From assembly GCA_946807835.1 (NCBI GenBank), contig OX327683.1, forward strand, positions 13,521,001 through 13,585,000: DNA of 64,000 bases. Direction: 5' to 3'. Positions within the stretch are counted from its first letter, which is position 1. The number at the start of each line of letters is the position of its first letter. Shown here piece by piece: positions 49,101-62,036 of the stretch. Source of the DNA: Ailanthus altissimus (lineage: Eukaryota > Streptophyta > Magnoliopsida > Sapindales > Simaroubaceae). Position numbers and translations under genes: made by a program. Below the pieces are notes generated by a model that ran no database searches, had not been told where the DNA came from, and was given only the letters and a program-made list of their open reading frames with translations.

Positions 49101-49478
49101 TATATATCATGGAAGCAAATTACAGTGGTGGGCTAATTCTTGAACTCTATGAAGTAGGGAAACTTGATGAGAATGAAGTTATGGCATTGCATTCTTTAAT
49201 AGGAAGAGTAAAACCATGAAAGGAAATTTCAATAGTATTCAATGTGTGAATGTTGCAACCACTAGAAATACTTGCAACATATGATGTGTTATCTGCAATC
49301 ATTTCTCGGGTACCCGATGACATTATAGTAGACTAGCTCATCAACATCCCTGCTTGGAATGTTAATTCTGTTCCCAATCCCGCTGAGTGAAGAATTCTTT
49401 GCAAACCCAAACTGACAATATGAAATATTTTCCTGGCAGGAAATTGCTAAGCGACTTCCGCCTCCATCATCATCATGA
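46175..49478 (+). CDS. RABF1: Plant-specific Rab5 GTPase ARA6/RABF1, eight coding exons
   Basis: Small GTPase that, as ARA6/RABF1, acts on endosomes and in endosome-to-plasma-membrane traffic. Coding exons: 46175-46199, 46657-46736, 46991-47074, 47669-47763, 47932-48037, 48500-48589, 48702-48788, 49440-49478; all introns are GT-AG and the sum is 201 codons plus stop. Motifs: P-loop GDSGVGKS (40-47), switch I with Thr65, switch [10 protein letters not shown] (88-95, Gln93), NKAD (147-150), SAK (177-179). It starts MGCSASLP, giving Gly2 for N-myristoylation and Cys3 for palmitoylation. It ends in Pro/Ser with no C-terminal prenylation cysteines, which separates it from ordinary Rab5s. Ser47 and Gln93 fall at the numbers used for the Arabidopsis protein. 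No disruption is seen, so it is probably functional. Confidence 0.96.
46251..46271. repeat. (AT)n microsatellite in RABF1 intron 1
   Basis: About ten uninterrupted AT units lie 50 bases after the first splice donor. Confidence 0.9.
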
Positions 49479-49906
49479 TGTAGGTTCTTGAAGCTGAACT
49501 GCATCTCCTATTATTTATGGGAATCCTGTTTACTTTTCTTATCAAAGTTTGTGTATATTATTGTGATATATCACGTGACATATGATGTGGTTAGCAGTTA
49601 GATTTGAGTTTTCAGTTGCAGCGACATTATGAATCACACTTGAATACTTGCTTTCTAACCTTTCAAGGTCGATAGACCTTGGTTCCAGAGTCTCTAGTGG
49701 AAGAGTCAAATTATTAATTGTTTCAACTTTTAGGGTGTGTTTTATCACGTGGGCATTTGATTGATTTAGATATGGTATATGCCTCCTAACATCATCCTCT
49801 TATGTATCATACTGGAAGTAAAAGGTATTCGGGCCACCTATCATTGTTGTGTTTCAACTTAATCTTGAAAGTCGTGTTTCAAATTATGACTATTGTGATA
49901 AGAGTA
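49479..49906 (+). other. 3' untranslated and downstream region of RABF1
   Basis: AT-rich sequence follows the TGA codon. Short open frames on the other strand have no recognisable content. The polyadenylation point is not placed. Confidence 0.45.
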
Positions 49907-50090
49907 GTGTTAAAGTATGTCAAAATTTTATCTCAAATTATATTTTAAAAGTGATTTGTCAAAAATAATGTGTTAAGTAAATATTTGGTATAATAAATGA
50001 TTGTGAAATTTATATTATTTTATCATTAATATATACTTCAACACTATTTTTGGGATATAATTTAGGATAAAATTTTAGAATACTTAACAT
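49907..50090. mobile_element. MITE-like inverted-repeat element
   Basis: The first ~47 bases (gtgttaaagtatgtcaaaat onward) and the last ~50 bases (ending ttagaatacttaacat) are inverted repeats of each other, with about a dozen mismatches and small gaps. Total length is about 184 bp with no coding capacity. The size and structure fit a MITE; the superfamily is not assigned because no clear target duplication is seen. Confidence 0.6.
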
Positions 50091-52200
50091 TTCTTGTAAT
50101 AATCTGTTTGATTTAATGGTTAATAGAATAAAATAGTAAAAAGTATCATTATGTTCTTATTTTATGATTGTTATGTTCATTTTATTTTTAATGAGTTAAA
50201 AAATAGAGTAATAAAAATACATATGCATAGTAAGACTCAAACTTAATACCTTTTAACTTAAAATTAAGCAATTTAAATATTAGATTATAAACATTTTATT
50301 GATATTGAAGTTTCTCGATTTAGAACTTCAAGATAATTACTTTTTTGTCTTAGATAACTCTTCAAATTTGTTAAAAAAAATACTGTCCTCTTGTAAGAAA
50401 AAATATTCCAACACTCATGTTAGTATTTGATCAAAAAGGGGGTGCTAGTGTGTAGGAGTGTCTTAAGGACAATTGGCTGAGTTATGAATGAATTGTAAAA
50501 TTATATGTGGGGTGTAGAATAAAATGGTGTATGTAAATAAAGAATTATATGAATTGTCCACTAATAAATAATGAGCTAAGGTAGCTTTCTTATTTATAGT
50601 GTATAAATACTAATTCATATTTGATTATGAATGTATGAATTAAAATCAAAGTATAATTTAATTAAAGTATAGTTAATAAAAATTTTAATCTGTTTTAACT
50701 GAAGGGAAAGGATTTAAGTCAAATTCATCAATTATTAGAAAATTTTTCTTCACACAGAATATTAATTAAATAATTAATATTTCAATAGAATTTGAATTAT
50801 GAGCTTGGTTATGTGTGAGCTGGTTGGGTTTATAAATAATAGGGTCAATAAATGCCCCCAAAGTGAAGGAATGGAAGCATTATAAATGAACTCCTCTTTT
50901 CAATTAGCAAGCGCTTTATATATTATGCTTCTTTCAATGGAATCATTGATTCTAATAGTTAGGTCATTTTTTAATAGAGGAGATATTTTAATATAAAGGA
51001 TGGAAGTGTATCGAAACATAATAGAGCCTTTAGTTTTACTTGGGATATTATCATTGCAGTCTTTCTGTTTTAATCTAATTGCTCTAGAAATAACAAATTT
51101 ACTTTCATTTACAATTTAGTTCTTAAATAGTATCATGCGAAAGAAATACTTTCATGCATGTGATATAGTAATCATATAGTCATGTGAAAAAAATTATTAA
51201 GCCATGCTTCATGTTGGTATCCTTAGTATGCATATGATAAAATAGAGAAACTAAACAAATGTCACTTCCAAAAAAATGTAATGTAATCTTTAAATGATTA
51301 GAAATAAGGTTAAATGATACTTCTTGAATACTTTATGTGTCAATCTTCTTTATTGGATGTGTTCGTGGAAGTTATTTGTTGGATACTTCTTGATTCTAGT
51401 AAATGATTTTGATTTTTTAAATTCCTACGAAATACTATTATGTTTACAATTGTAGAAGTATTTTGTAATATTGTGCTTCCCATGATAGAAGGCTTTTACT
51501 TTCGATTTAAAGGAAGTTGGTGCATTTTTCTATAAGACACGACTCTTTCTAATCATTTTAACCTTAAAGTTGGGGCATGCCTATACTCATCTTATGATAT
51601 GACATGACTTGACTAGAAACATGTACTATATGCTTTAAATCATTAAATAATATCTTTTACTTAGTAACAATTTAAAACACTTGCTTGAACTTTCAAGGGA
51701 GGGTATCCTTTTAGTACTTAAACCTTTTAGGGAAGGCTTTTTTTTATAGAGGCTTTCCTATAGAGAACGAGTTAATGTTATTTGCAAGAAAAGCTCGTAA
51801 AAATATAAGAAAATTAAGCAAAGTGACTAAATAAAGTAATTGGTACTTCTTTGATTTTGTGAAGGACCAACTTTTATAGATTTCATAGTTGCTAGGGATC
51901 CTATTGAGATAAGTAATTCAGAGGGTTCTAAGAGCGTATCAAGGAGCGTTAAGGCTTCCCTTGTCAAGAAAATAATTTTTTTTGTATTTTTATAAAAGAA
52001 ATTTCTCATTTCTCTATTTTCTTCTACACTTTTTTATTTGTAGCTCTAACTCTCGTAGGTTCCACTTTTGTAGAGGATTCTATTAAAACTGTGGATTCAA
52101 AAGAATTTAGAGATCTTGCCCCTTGGAGGAGAGGAATCAAAGAGAGAAGTGGTTGATGGTTCGGTGTATGCTTTAGGTTGGAGGATGTGGTATTATCTTT
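50091..52200. other. AT-rich intergenic DNA
   Basis: No gene is recognised. Short frames on the minus strand at 51827-52009 and 52024-52242 show no known motif, and the latter runs into the copia LTR. Confidence 0.45.
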
Positions 52201-54333
52201 TGTCGGGGATCTAATATACGTAGATGTATGCATTTGCGACAATATTTATTGTATAAAATATGTATCTCATATACATTTAGCGCAACGAAATTATTAAATC
52301 ATACAATAAACACAATAAATAATATATTAATCATATTAATATATTAGAAGGATTGAGAAATTATCATAACGTGTAATGTTATACACATGTATCCTTGAAG
52401 TCCGCTTGAAGACCAACTCGTTGGCAGTTCTAGTCACAAACTCGGTGGGCTTGATAAGTTAGAATAACAGCTCCATATCTAGCACGGGATTAACCTTTAA
52501 TCCCTTAAAATGGGCAGTTGTGTGTATTTTTTCTTTTCTAAAAAAGAAAATGAAATGGAAATTGAAGCAATTAATAATTGCTTTTCTAAGCACTAAAATA
52601 AAAAAATGAAACAATTTTATTTTTTCATTTCCTCATTCTCTCTTATTGAACAAGAAGAAAATTGAAACAATTTTCTTTCTTTTTGTTCTCCACCAACTGC
52701 GCACACACACTGCACACCACATATTTATCTCAAATATATATATATATATATATTAAAATAATAATATAATATTATATAAATAAATAATAATATAAAAAGA
52801 ATAATGCATGACAATTATATTTCAATATTAAATATAATAATATTATACAATAAAATAATATATAATAATATAAAATAATGAGATATTATAAGTATTTAAC
52901 AATTAAATAATTATTGTGTGAAAAGGCTATTTTGTCCCTCATAAGTAGTTACCAGGTCTACCCTTTAGCAGATCACACAAAAGTTTACACTTGGGTAAAC
53001 TCAACTGAGGGTCCACAATATGCTACTTGTCATTTTATAAATAGTAAATAATAATTATTGATTTATTGTTGTATTTAACACTTAAATACAGACACGCACG
53101 CATTCTTATGGTAGTGCTAGATATTATTGGATTAAACAGTTTAATCCGGTACGTTGCCTCAATGTACAACGAGTATATTCCATAGCACAGGACTCTCTCA
53201 GTCCACGTCTGATTCATCAAATAGAACTATTCCATGAGTCCGTGAACAATGCCTTACGCACACATCACGGATATTACAAATCAGTGCGTTGAACCATCTA
53301 ATCTGAGATTACAACGCATATGTATAGTCCTTCCGTCAGATATCCTGAATGTGCAGGGATATAGATTTTCACCATCAAATCCCCTAGTGCTAATCCATAT
53401 GATATCCCAGACTTGTATCTCACTGAATAATATGTGCAAACTCTTTTGCCATATTATTACACCCCTGGCAGAAACTTTTTCCTAGGATTAATGCTTGTGG
53501 CCACAAGACTTTCTGAGATATAGTCTCGAAGCATCTAAATATCTAACTCTTTATGCAAGCTGACGAATCTCATATTTGTACACACCAGACTCAATAAGTA
53601 TCAGATTATACCCAGCAACACCCAGCAGTCACACCATGAAATGTCTATGACATGTGTGGAACCAAAGTATGGTAGATCACTTATAAGCCCATCGTGACAC
53701 TCAGGTCAAAGAATCACGTGTACTACCCAACTTGAGAGGATCCTCTGTTGACGGTGTACATAGAGTGTCTACTGAAGGCCCTCGTGAGTCTGTCCTATAT
53801 CTAGTTCTAACTGGATACCCATATGTCGATACGAACTCTAAGCTCACAGTCAGCTAGGAACAACCATTTATACCCTATAGGTATGACATATGCAGATCTA
53901 TATACAAGTGTCCACCGACAGACCCGTATCGGTAGAAATAGATCAGGGACAATATTTGAGAATATACTTGCGCAACTGATATTTTCTGGCACATGATTGC
54001 AACTCTTGCAACTATGCAATTACTAGTATATTCCCAGGTCTATGTCCCATTACAGATAAGGCTTCAACTCTTAAATCTTCGATGAGTATTATAACCAGCT
54101 AACAATTAGTTGTGTTAACATTTAGCATTTATTTCTCTCAGCGTGGTCAATTATAGGCCCTTATCTAAACTCCTTTAGATCAGATTTGAACTCCTTCAGA
54201 TCATACAATATCTGTAACATTACATGCATTGTACCATGTAAATAGGTATTAGTGATTTAATGAAAATGTACACATGTATAAATACATAAGTATATGTACA
54301 TTTAGGGATGACACGTAAACACCAACTCTAACA
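52201..54333 (-). repeat. 3' LTR of copia element 2
   Basis: The 2133-bp LTR starts TGTCGGGG and ends CTCTAACA. It aligns with 58875-60906 over its whole length and contains an AT-rich microsatellite tract (about 52733-52870) that is shorter in the other copy. Confidence 0.88.
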
Positions 54334-56300
54334 ATCTCCTACTTGCTCTAGTGCCATTCCTAATGTTATCTTATACATATCGATTCTACGTGTTTCATAA
54401 ACACTTTTGAAGTCATGACTTTAGAAAGTAGGTCCGCTAAATTATTTATAAAACTTTTTTACAAATAATTACATCTCTCTAAGCTAAGATTCTTCTAGTC
54501 ATGTGAGATTCCTCTCAACATAACTAGAGTACTGGTGTTTTCTTAGATTCTCAGCCTATACAATGGCTTAGTTTTGTCACAAAACTATGAGATATAATCC
54601 ATTTGTCTTGGAACTTTTTCAAGCCTAACGATAAACCTACGAATCCACACTGCCTTTTCCGCTGCGCCCTAATAAATCAATAGTGAATATCGGTTTGGTG
54701 CTATTCTAACTCACCTAGTATCAATGAGAATAAGCACATACTCAGATGTAGACCCTCTATCATCTAGGTTAAACTAACAGTCCGACTCCGTGCATCTTCT
54801 CACTTGTAAGTCACTTTCTCCATATTTGAGAAACTTATCCTTTGTACTCTCAAGGTATCTCAGGATATGTTTAACTACCATTAAATGGCGGTCGCTTGAA
54901 TCAGACTGAAATCGGCTTATAACTCTTACAGCTAAACTGCTATCTGATCTTAAACACATCATAGCATACATCAAGCTCTCAAGAGCTGATGTATTTGGTG
55001 TGTCAGATACTCTAACTCTCTCATCTTCTATCTGAAGAGACATTCTCTTTGAAAGATGAACATCATGTCCAAAAGATACATTAACTATCTCACAGTTAAG
55101 GAAACTATACCTTTTCAAGACGCTATTGATGTGAAATAATTTAGGAGAGTCCAATCAGCTTCTTAGCTTTATCTCGATAAAGTTTTATACCTAGTATAAA
55201 GGAAGCCTCTCCTAAATCCTTCATAAAAAAATTCTTACGAGTTACTTTTTGATCGACTATAACATATTGACATCATTTCTAATAACTAGTATGCCATCAA
55301 CAAAAAGCATTAAGAAGACTATCATGTTCCCACTGACCTTTCATACACACAAACTTCCTCCTCTTTTTTTTATAAAATCAGACAAATAATCTCATCAAAA
55401 TAATGATTCTAGGTTTAAGAGACTTATTTAAGCTTATAAATGGACTTCTTCAGCCTGCATAGCAGACTAAAAGTCTGGCTGGACGTAAAACCTTCAAGCT
55501 ATTCTATGAATATCTTTTACTCGAGATATCTATTCAGGAATACCGTCTTTACATCCATTTACCAAACTTCAAAGTCATAATATACTGCAAGAGCCAATAA
55601 CATTCTAATCGACTTTAGCATTAATACTGCTTTAAAGGTTTCCTCTTAGCTGATCCCAGTTACTGAGGATTACTTTTATAGAACCAATATAATACATGGA
55701 AGGTCTCTACCTTCCATCTAGCTCCCATTATCTCTTTGTAAATATTTTACAACCAAAGAGAACAATTTCCACGGGTAGCTTAACCAAGTGCTAGACTTAA
55801 TTCTGATACTTATAGTCAATTTTTATTTTCATGGTTTTTTGCCATTTCCCGAATAGATGTCTAATATCGTCTCCTTATAGGTTAAAAGATAATTTTTTTG
55901 TACCAAGAAAACTTCAAGTTCACCTTCAGGCATCAAATATACCTAATAAATAACCTAGACATCCTTGCCGACCCACTTGGAGAGTGTGCAAAAGGTCAAT
56001 GCTTAATTAAGCCTGAGTTCCCATCCTTAGTTCATTGATTTCTAAATTGACTTCATCATGTTCAATCTTTTTATGATTCCCACGTCCATGGAAACTCTTT
56101 CTCTAGAATGATGGTAAATCGAGAAACGAATACACTTCGCTTCTCTGAATCATAGAACTAGTATCTTATTGAATTCATAAGATACATAATGAACCTATAC
56201 TTGTACCTCTTGAGTGTTAGTTTATCCTATTGAGTAACTCTTACAAAACAAGATATCCTGCTGCGTAACTCTTACATAAGCAGGACAACCCCAAGTCTTA
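54334..56300 (-). pseudogene. RT and RNase H remnant of copia element 2
   Basis: The clearest open part, 55154-54774, reads the end of copia RT: EDERVRVSDTP, ESLMYAMMCLRSD, and HLMVVKHILRYLESTKD. The palm motif near 55308-55285 reads FVDGILV instead of YVDDILV, so a catalytic Asp is lost. The RNase H part (54770-54400) is broken. Frames change often. Confidence 0.78.
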
Positions 56301-56800
56301 ACATATTTAAGATTCGGCTTCCTTCATTTTTGTATCTCATACGGAACGGAAGGAACAACTTCTGATGGAACTCTACTTAATAAGTAGCTATATTTAGAGC
56401 ATATTCTCATAGATATAGACCGGTAACACTCATTATCAATCGGATCATATCTAATAAAGTCTGATTCCTTCTCTCTGAAACATCATTATGTTGTGGAGTA
56501 CCCGAAGGAATATAACGAGTGAGAATCTCATTCTCCTTTAAATAAATGAAAAACTTGCTATTAATGTACTCACTACCTCGATTTAATCGAAGAGATATGA
56601 TGTACATTCTGGTATGTTTGGTTATCTCCGTGAATACATTATTCATAATCTGGTTAAACCTTTATGGTCAGATTAGGAATCCAACCATCCTTAACCAGAC
56701 AGTTTAGGTGTCTTACACCTAAATGACCAAATCTCGCATGCCACAGTTCCATATTATTTAAGAATTTCAATCTATTGACATTTCTAATTGTATATTATAT
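56301..56800 (-). pseudogene. Integrase remnant of copia element 2
   Basis: The segment just before integrase reads LWHARFGHLGVRHL at about 56750-56700, part of the zinc-binding module. The core piece at 56646-56407 reads RGSEYINSKF, then PQHNDVSERRNQTLLDMIR, keeping the catalytic Glu. The remainder is frameshifted. Confidence 0.8.
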
Positions 56801-57827
56801 CCATTTATTAACGACATTCAACTAATAAAATATCATTCATATCACATGAACATAAGGAACTATTCATAATATTCATATGATATCATTCACTGTCCAGTAT
56901 AGGAAAGGACACAATTTGTCAATTAATGTTTTAGATATTATACCAATTATGCAATACAACTATTGTATTGCATATAAAAAGTAAGTCAAGCTGTCTAATA
57001 AATTGAACTTGCAAGAAATCATCATTTCCTGTTCTTAACATTATTTCTACAAGCTGTTGCATTCTAGTTTCTCTCAATCTCTGCAACATACTGCAGATAT
57101 AAAAGGGATATACGGTATCTCATACCCAACTTGAACTAGCGTCATATGCCATAGAAATGTCTATATCTGTTAAACACAAACCTATGAGAGTTTTCCTGAC
57201 AATTATAAAGCTTTTAGGGTAGAGGGATTTTCAATACCCAACCTTACTGCATTGGAACACTTTTCATCTACATTATTCTTTTGTTGATCTTTGTATAAAT
57301 ATTGCCTCTAAGGATTTATCTTGAGTTTCTACCTAATCTTTTTCTCCTCACACACCTGGTCTCACTAGATATACTTGGAGTAAAAGATGAAGCACCCTGA
57401 ACAAAGAGGGTCACTCCCCCTCTACTTATATCCTCTAGTGAGGTGTTATCAGAAATATCCTACGGCAAACTCTAATCAATAATAAATCAAAGATTTTTTT
57501 GAATCCAGAATATTTCTGAGATTCATCTGCCAGTCAGAGTAATTTCTAGTACTTTTAAGTTGAATTGCATCAACTATGCACACCAATTGGTTCGTAGTGG
57601 CCATTAGACTTGATAGGCTAATATAACAGGAGATGTAAGCAGAATGGTCATTAAATCACTAATAAAATATTTTAAATTATAGTTATAACAATTATACATA
57701 TTTCAATTTAAAACGCTATCCCACTACTTTACAAAATCTTGGTAATCTCTCGAATGGGAAGACGATAGTTTAAACTCTTTTAAACTATACAATGGAAAGT
57801 AGATCCCATTGAAATTTACTCGGGCCT

Positions 57828-58103
57828 CACACTGTAGCAATATTGGCCTTTGTAAACCTAACAGGTAGACAACGCTTATCAATTGCATCTTATGTATTCT
57901 TGCATTTGATCCTGAATACACCTTATCCTCACACTGTAGCAATATTGGATAAATGTATTCCAAATTAACTTATCAATAATCAAATATATGTCACTAATAT
58001 TATCCTTACACTGTAGCAATATTAGGAAATACGTTAGCATATATTTGCCTCATCTCATATTTAACCAATATAAACCAAGTCCCTCACGCTGTAGCAATAT
58101 TGG
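57828..58103. repeat. Four dispersed copies of a CTGTAGCAATATTGG motif
   Basis: The motif CACTGTAGCAATATTGG or a one-base variant occurs at 57830-57846, 57932-57948, 58010-58026 and 58087-58103, with spacings of about 102, 78 and 77 bases. The intervening DNA is not obviously repeated. It contains the palindrome CAATATTG. Confidence 0.8.
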
Positions 58104-58540
58104 AAAAAGGCCTACGTGACTTATTTAACACCGTATTGACAAAATAGATCAGAATAAAATATTATCTCATAATGTAATATTTTTTAATCTTATTAAAAGA
58201 GATTTTTCTATTTATATATCCAAGGTCCCAATCTCATGGGAGGGTGATTCTCAATTAATCATTTTTTCTATGCAAACACAACTAACCACTACCAGTAGGG
58301 CACCTATTGTGGTTACCAACATAAAAAAATTAATCTTGGTCTAGAATGCAGACCGATAACTCTTATCACTACATCTCATAATTCTTGATTTATAATGTAG
58401 ACTGATAACTTTTATCACTATATCTTATAAACCTACACATGTAAATTAATTTTAAAACACTGTTAAAAAATTATTGTAGCTATAAACAGTAAAAATACTA
58501 TTCAAATGAACAATATTATCGTCGTGGCACCGAATTACAT

Positions 58541-58752
58541 CGCTGCAGCACTGGGAGGTCGAACCCTCAGCGCTGCAACATCGGATTACCATTGCTACGA
58601 CGCGAATTCCAGAACCTTCACCACCCCAGTGCAGGTTGGCCAACGCTGCAGCGCTGGGAGAAAAAAAACTCCCAGCGCCGGGTCTCTAGTGCTGCGGTGC
58701 TGGGAGGTCGAACCCCCAGCGCTGCAGCACTAGCCCTCTGGAGCTACAGCGC
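58541..58752. repeat. GC-rich patch with repeated CAGCGCTGCAGC-like units in the copia 2 leader
   Basis: Several units of the type AGCGCTGCAGCACTGGGAGG and their reverse forms lie within 210 bases of otherwise AT-rich DNA, about 110-330 bases from the PBS. Similar GCGCTG-GGCGCT patches occur in the LTRs at 1326-1412 and 33990-34200. Confidence 0.7.
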
Positions 58753-58858
58753 CCAGTGCACCCCTTTTGACATACCCGTTCTAACACTTGAAACGTGCCA
58801 TTTACACTGGGCCTTTTTCCTCTGTTCATTCAAACAACACACAAATATCACATATATA

Positions 58859-58870
58859 GCTCTGATACCA
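58859..58870 (-). other. Primer-binding site of copia element 2 (tRNA-Met type)
   Basis: The minus strand reads TGGTATCAGAGC, the standard copia PBS, four bases inside the 5' LTR, and it is undamaged. Confidence 0.85.
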
Positions 58871-58874
58871 TTCT

Positions 58875-60906
58875 TGTTGGGGTCTAATATACGTGGGTGT
58901 ATGCATGTGCAACAGTGTTTATTGCATAAAATACGTATCTCATACACATTTAGCGCAACAAAATAACTAAATCATATAATAAACACAATAAATAATATAT
59001 TAATCATATTAATATATTAGAAGGATTGAGAAATCACTATAACGTGTAAAGTTATACACGTGTATCCTCGGAGTCCGCTTGGAGACCAACTCGTTGGAAG
59101 TTTTAGTCACCAACTCGGCAGGCTTAGTAAGCTAGAACAACAACTCCATATCTAGCACGAGATTAACTCTTAACCCCTTAAAATGACTGGTTGTGTGTAT
59201 TTTTCCTTTTCTAAGAAAGAAAATAAAATGAAAATTGAAGTAATTTATAATTGCTTCTCTAGGCACCAAAATGAAAAAATGAAAAATTTTATTTTTCCAT
59301 TTCCTCATTCTCTCTCGGCTGAATAAGAAGAAAATTGAAACAATTTCAATTTTGTTTCTCTCATTCTCCACCAAATGCACACACACACTTCACACCACGC
59401 ATTTATCTCATATATATATATATTAAAATAATAATATAAAAAGAATAATGGATGACAACTATATTCCAATATTAAATATAATAATATTATACAATATAAT
59501 AATATAAAATAATGAGATATTATGATTATTTAATAATTAAATAATTATTGTGTGAAAAGATCATTTTGCCCTTCATAAATAGTTACCAAGTCTACCTTTT
59601 AGCGGGTCTCACCCAATCCCACACTTAGGTAAACTCAACCAAGGGTCCACAATGTGCCACGTGTCATTTTATAAATAGTAAATAATAAATTTTGACTAAT
59701 TGTTGTATTTCACACTTAAATATAGACATGCACACATTCTCGTGGTAGTGCTGGAAATTACTGGATTAAACTGTTTAATCCGATACATTGCCCTAGTGCA
59801 TAATGAGTACACTCCATATTGCAGGACTCCCTAGGTCTATGCCCGATTCGTCAAATGAAACTATTCCATGAGTCCATGAACAATGCCCTGTGTACACAAC
59901 ACGGATATTACAAATTAGCACGTTGAACCATCCAAGCTAAGGTTACAACGCATACGTATAATTTTTTCATCATGATATCCTAGATGTGCGGGGATATATA
60001 TTATCACCGTCAAATCTTCAAGTGCTTATCCATATGATATCCCCAGACTTGTTTATCATTGAACAATATATGCAAACTCCTTTGCTATATTGTTATACCC
60101 TGGCGAAAACTCTTTTCCGGGATTAATGCTTATGGCCACAAGACTTTTTAATATACAATCTTAAAGCATATGGATATGTAACTGCCTATGCGAGCTAACA
60201 TATCCTATATCTGTACACATCAGACTCTATAAGCATCAGACCATACCCAGCGGTCACACCATGAAAGGTTTGTGACATACGTGAAACCAAAGTATAGTGG
60301 ATCACTTATAAGCCCACCGTGGCACTCAGGTCAAAAGACCATATATACTACTCAACTCGAGAGGACCCTCTGTTGACGGCTTACACAGGGTGTCTACTAG
60401 ATACTCTCGTGAGTCTGTCATATATCTAGTCCTAATTGGATGCCCATATGTCAATACGAGCTCCAAACTTACAGTCAGCTAAGAACAACCATCTATACTC
60501 TATAAGCACGACATATGATGATTTATATAAAAGTATCCACCGACAAACTCGTATTAGTAGAAATAGATCAGGGACAATATTCAAGAACATACTTGCGCAA
60601 CTAACATTTCCTAGCACATGATTGCAACTATGCAGTTACTACTATATTCTCAGGTCTATGTCCCATTATAGACAAGGCTCCAACTCTTGGATCTTCACTG
60701 AGTATTATAACCAACTAACAATTAGCTGTGCTAATATTTAGTATTTATATCTCTCAGCGTGGCCAACTGTGGGCCCTTTTCTAAACTCCCTTAGATTAGA
60801 TCTGAACTCTTTTAGATCATACAATGTCTGTAACGTTACATTGCATAGTACCATGTAAATGGGTATTAGCGATTTAATGGATGGCACGTAAGCACTAACT
60901 CTAACA
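58875..60906 (-). repeat. 5' LTR of copia element 2
   Basis: The 2032-bp LTR starts TGTTGGGGTC and ends CTCTAACA and pairs with 52201-54333. The two are similar enough to align by eye throughout but differ at many bases and by several indels. Confidence 0.88.
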
Positions 60907-62036
60907 TTATCTTCCCCTTTGGACTCATGAGTTACGACATTTTGTAGTAGAGCTTCTGTAAGAGTCTTTAGATGAGATAGTTTGCAGATTTAAAAGAAAA
61001 AAAATAAACAACGAAAAAAAATGAAAAGAACAAACAATAAAAATATATGATAGATTAAACTTGATTTAGAACCTAAGCTTTGATACTAATTGATATGAAC
61101 TTTATAAAAAAAAAAGTGAGACCCAACGCTTAATGAGGTTTCTTTGCCAAAGAACGTTCTAAATCAGATTCAAAAAATAAACAAAAATGTTCTATAAAGA
61201 GATAAGAACTAAAGGTATAAAAAAAAAATTAGGGTAGACACTATACTTAAGAAAGATGAGAAAGATTGTGAATGATAAATCAATGATGAACATCACAAGA
61301 TGTAATATTTGATAAGTTCTGAAAAGTTCTTTAAAAATCCAAGAGAAAACTTGTAGTATTATCAATGTTAAAACTCTTAATTCCCCTTAAAGTTACAAGA
61401 CCTTATATAGCCTAATTTTTCAAGAGCATAAAAGGAAAAAATAAATTAAATCCTAGGTTATAGTAGGAATTGATTACAAAAAGAGAAAATAATTAGCAAG
61501 AATATTAAGGAAACAAATATTCATGTATCCTTGTTTCTAAATATAACTTAAGAATAAAAAAGGAAATAAAGAAAATAAGGATCTAATAAAGCCGCATAAA
61601 TAGTAACGTGTGAACAGTGATGCTAGATCTTCCTTTATAAATTGATATGCGTCTTATTATATTCTTTATATAAATTACTCTAGATCACTTAAAAAAACTT
61701 AAATAACATTGACAAAGCATTGATTATTTTGATCACTCAAGTCTAATAGGGATGAGGCGGCTATAGACTGAGGGCAAAGGCAGAAGGGAGCTTGACTGCA
61801 AGACCCGGCTGACTTGCTGTCCTTATATTATATCCACTAAGGTCAGCTTCATAGCTCCAACCTATACAAGGGCAATTCAGTCAGACTAGTGTCTTGAACA
61901 AAGCATGAATTTAAGATGTGCTTACTTAGCTCATTTAATGCTTCCTCTATTTTGTTTTGTTCTTGCCCTTGTCATTGGTTCCTCATGGATGCTCAACGGA
62001 TCTTGTGAAGCTTTGACAACTTGATTTGCATTAGAA
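60907..62036. other. Intergenic DNA with a possible copia fragment
   Basis: No gene is seen. At about 61078-61100 the minus strand reads a sequence close to gttcatatcaattagtatc followed by aaagc, which resembles an LTR-PBS junction of yet another copia family (TGGTATCAAAGC). The supposed LTR to its right is not confirmed by a second copy. Confidence 0.35.

Larger units (their letters stand above)
56801..58850 (-). other. gag and leader region of copia element 2, strongly decayed
   Basis: No continuous gag frame is recognisable. The stretch contains four copies of a 17-base motif (57830-58103) and a GC-rich patch (58541-58752), described separately. Its position between integrase and PBS implies gag and the 5' leader. 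Confidence 0.5.
52201..60906 (-). mobile_element. Ty1/copia element 2, both LTRs present, decayed
   Basis: This is a minus-strand element of about 8.7 kb: 5' LTR 58875-60906, PBS near 58859-58870, leader and gag region, integrase, RT and RNase H remnants, purine tract (agcaagtaggagat) and 3' LTR 52201-54333. The motif ttatc flanks it at 60907-60911 and 52193-52197, the latter three bases away from the LTR end, so the target duplication is probable but not exact. Confidence 0.85.

Noticed and set aside
52733..52870. Long AT microsatellite-like tract as a separate feature or replication origin
   Set aside because: It is an internal part of the copia 2 LTR, also present in shorter form at 59410-59515.
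58506..58966. Open frames of 75 and 124 codons next to the copia 2 PBS
   Set aside because: They run across the GC-rich patch, the PBS and the LTR edge, so cannot be a conserved gene.
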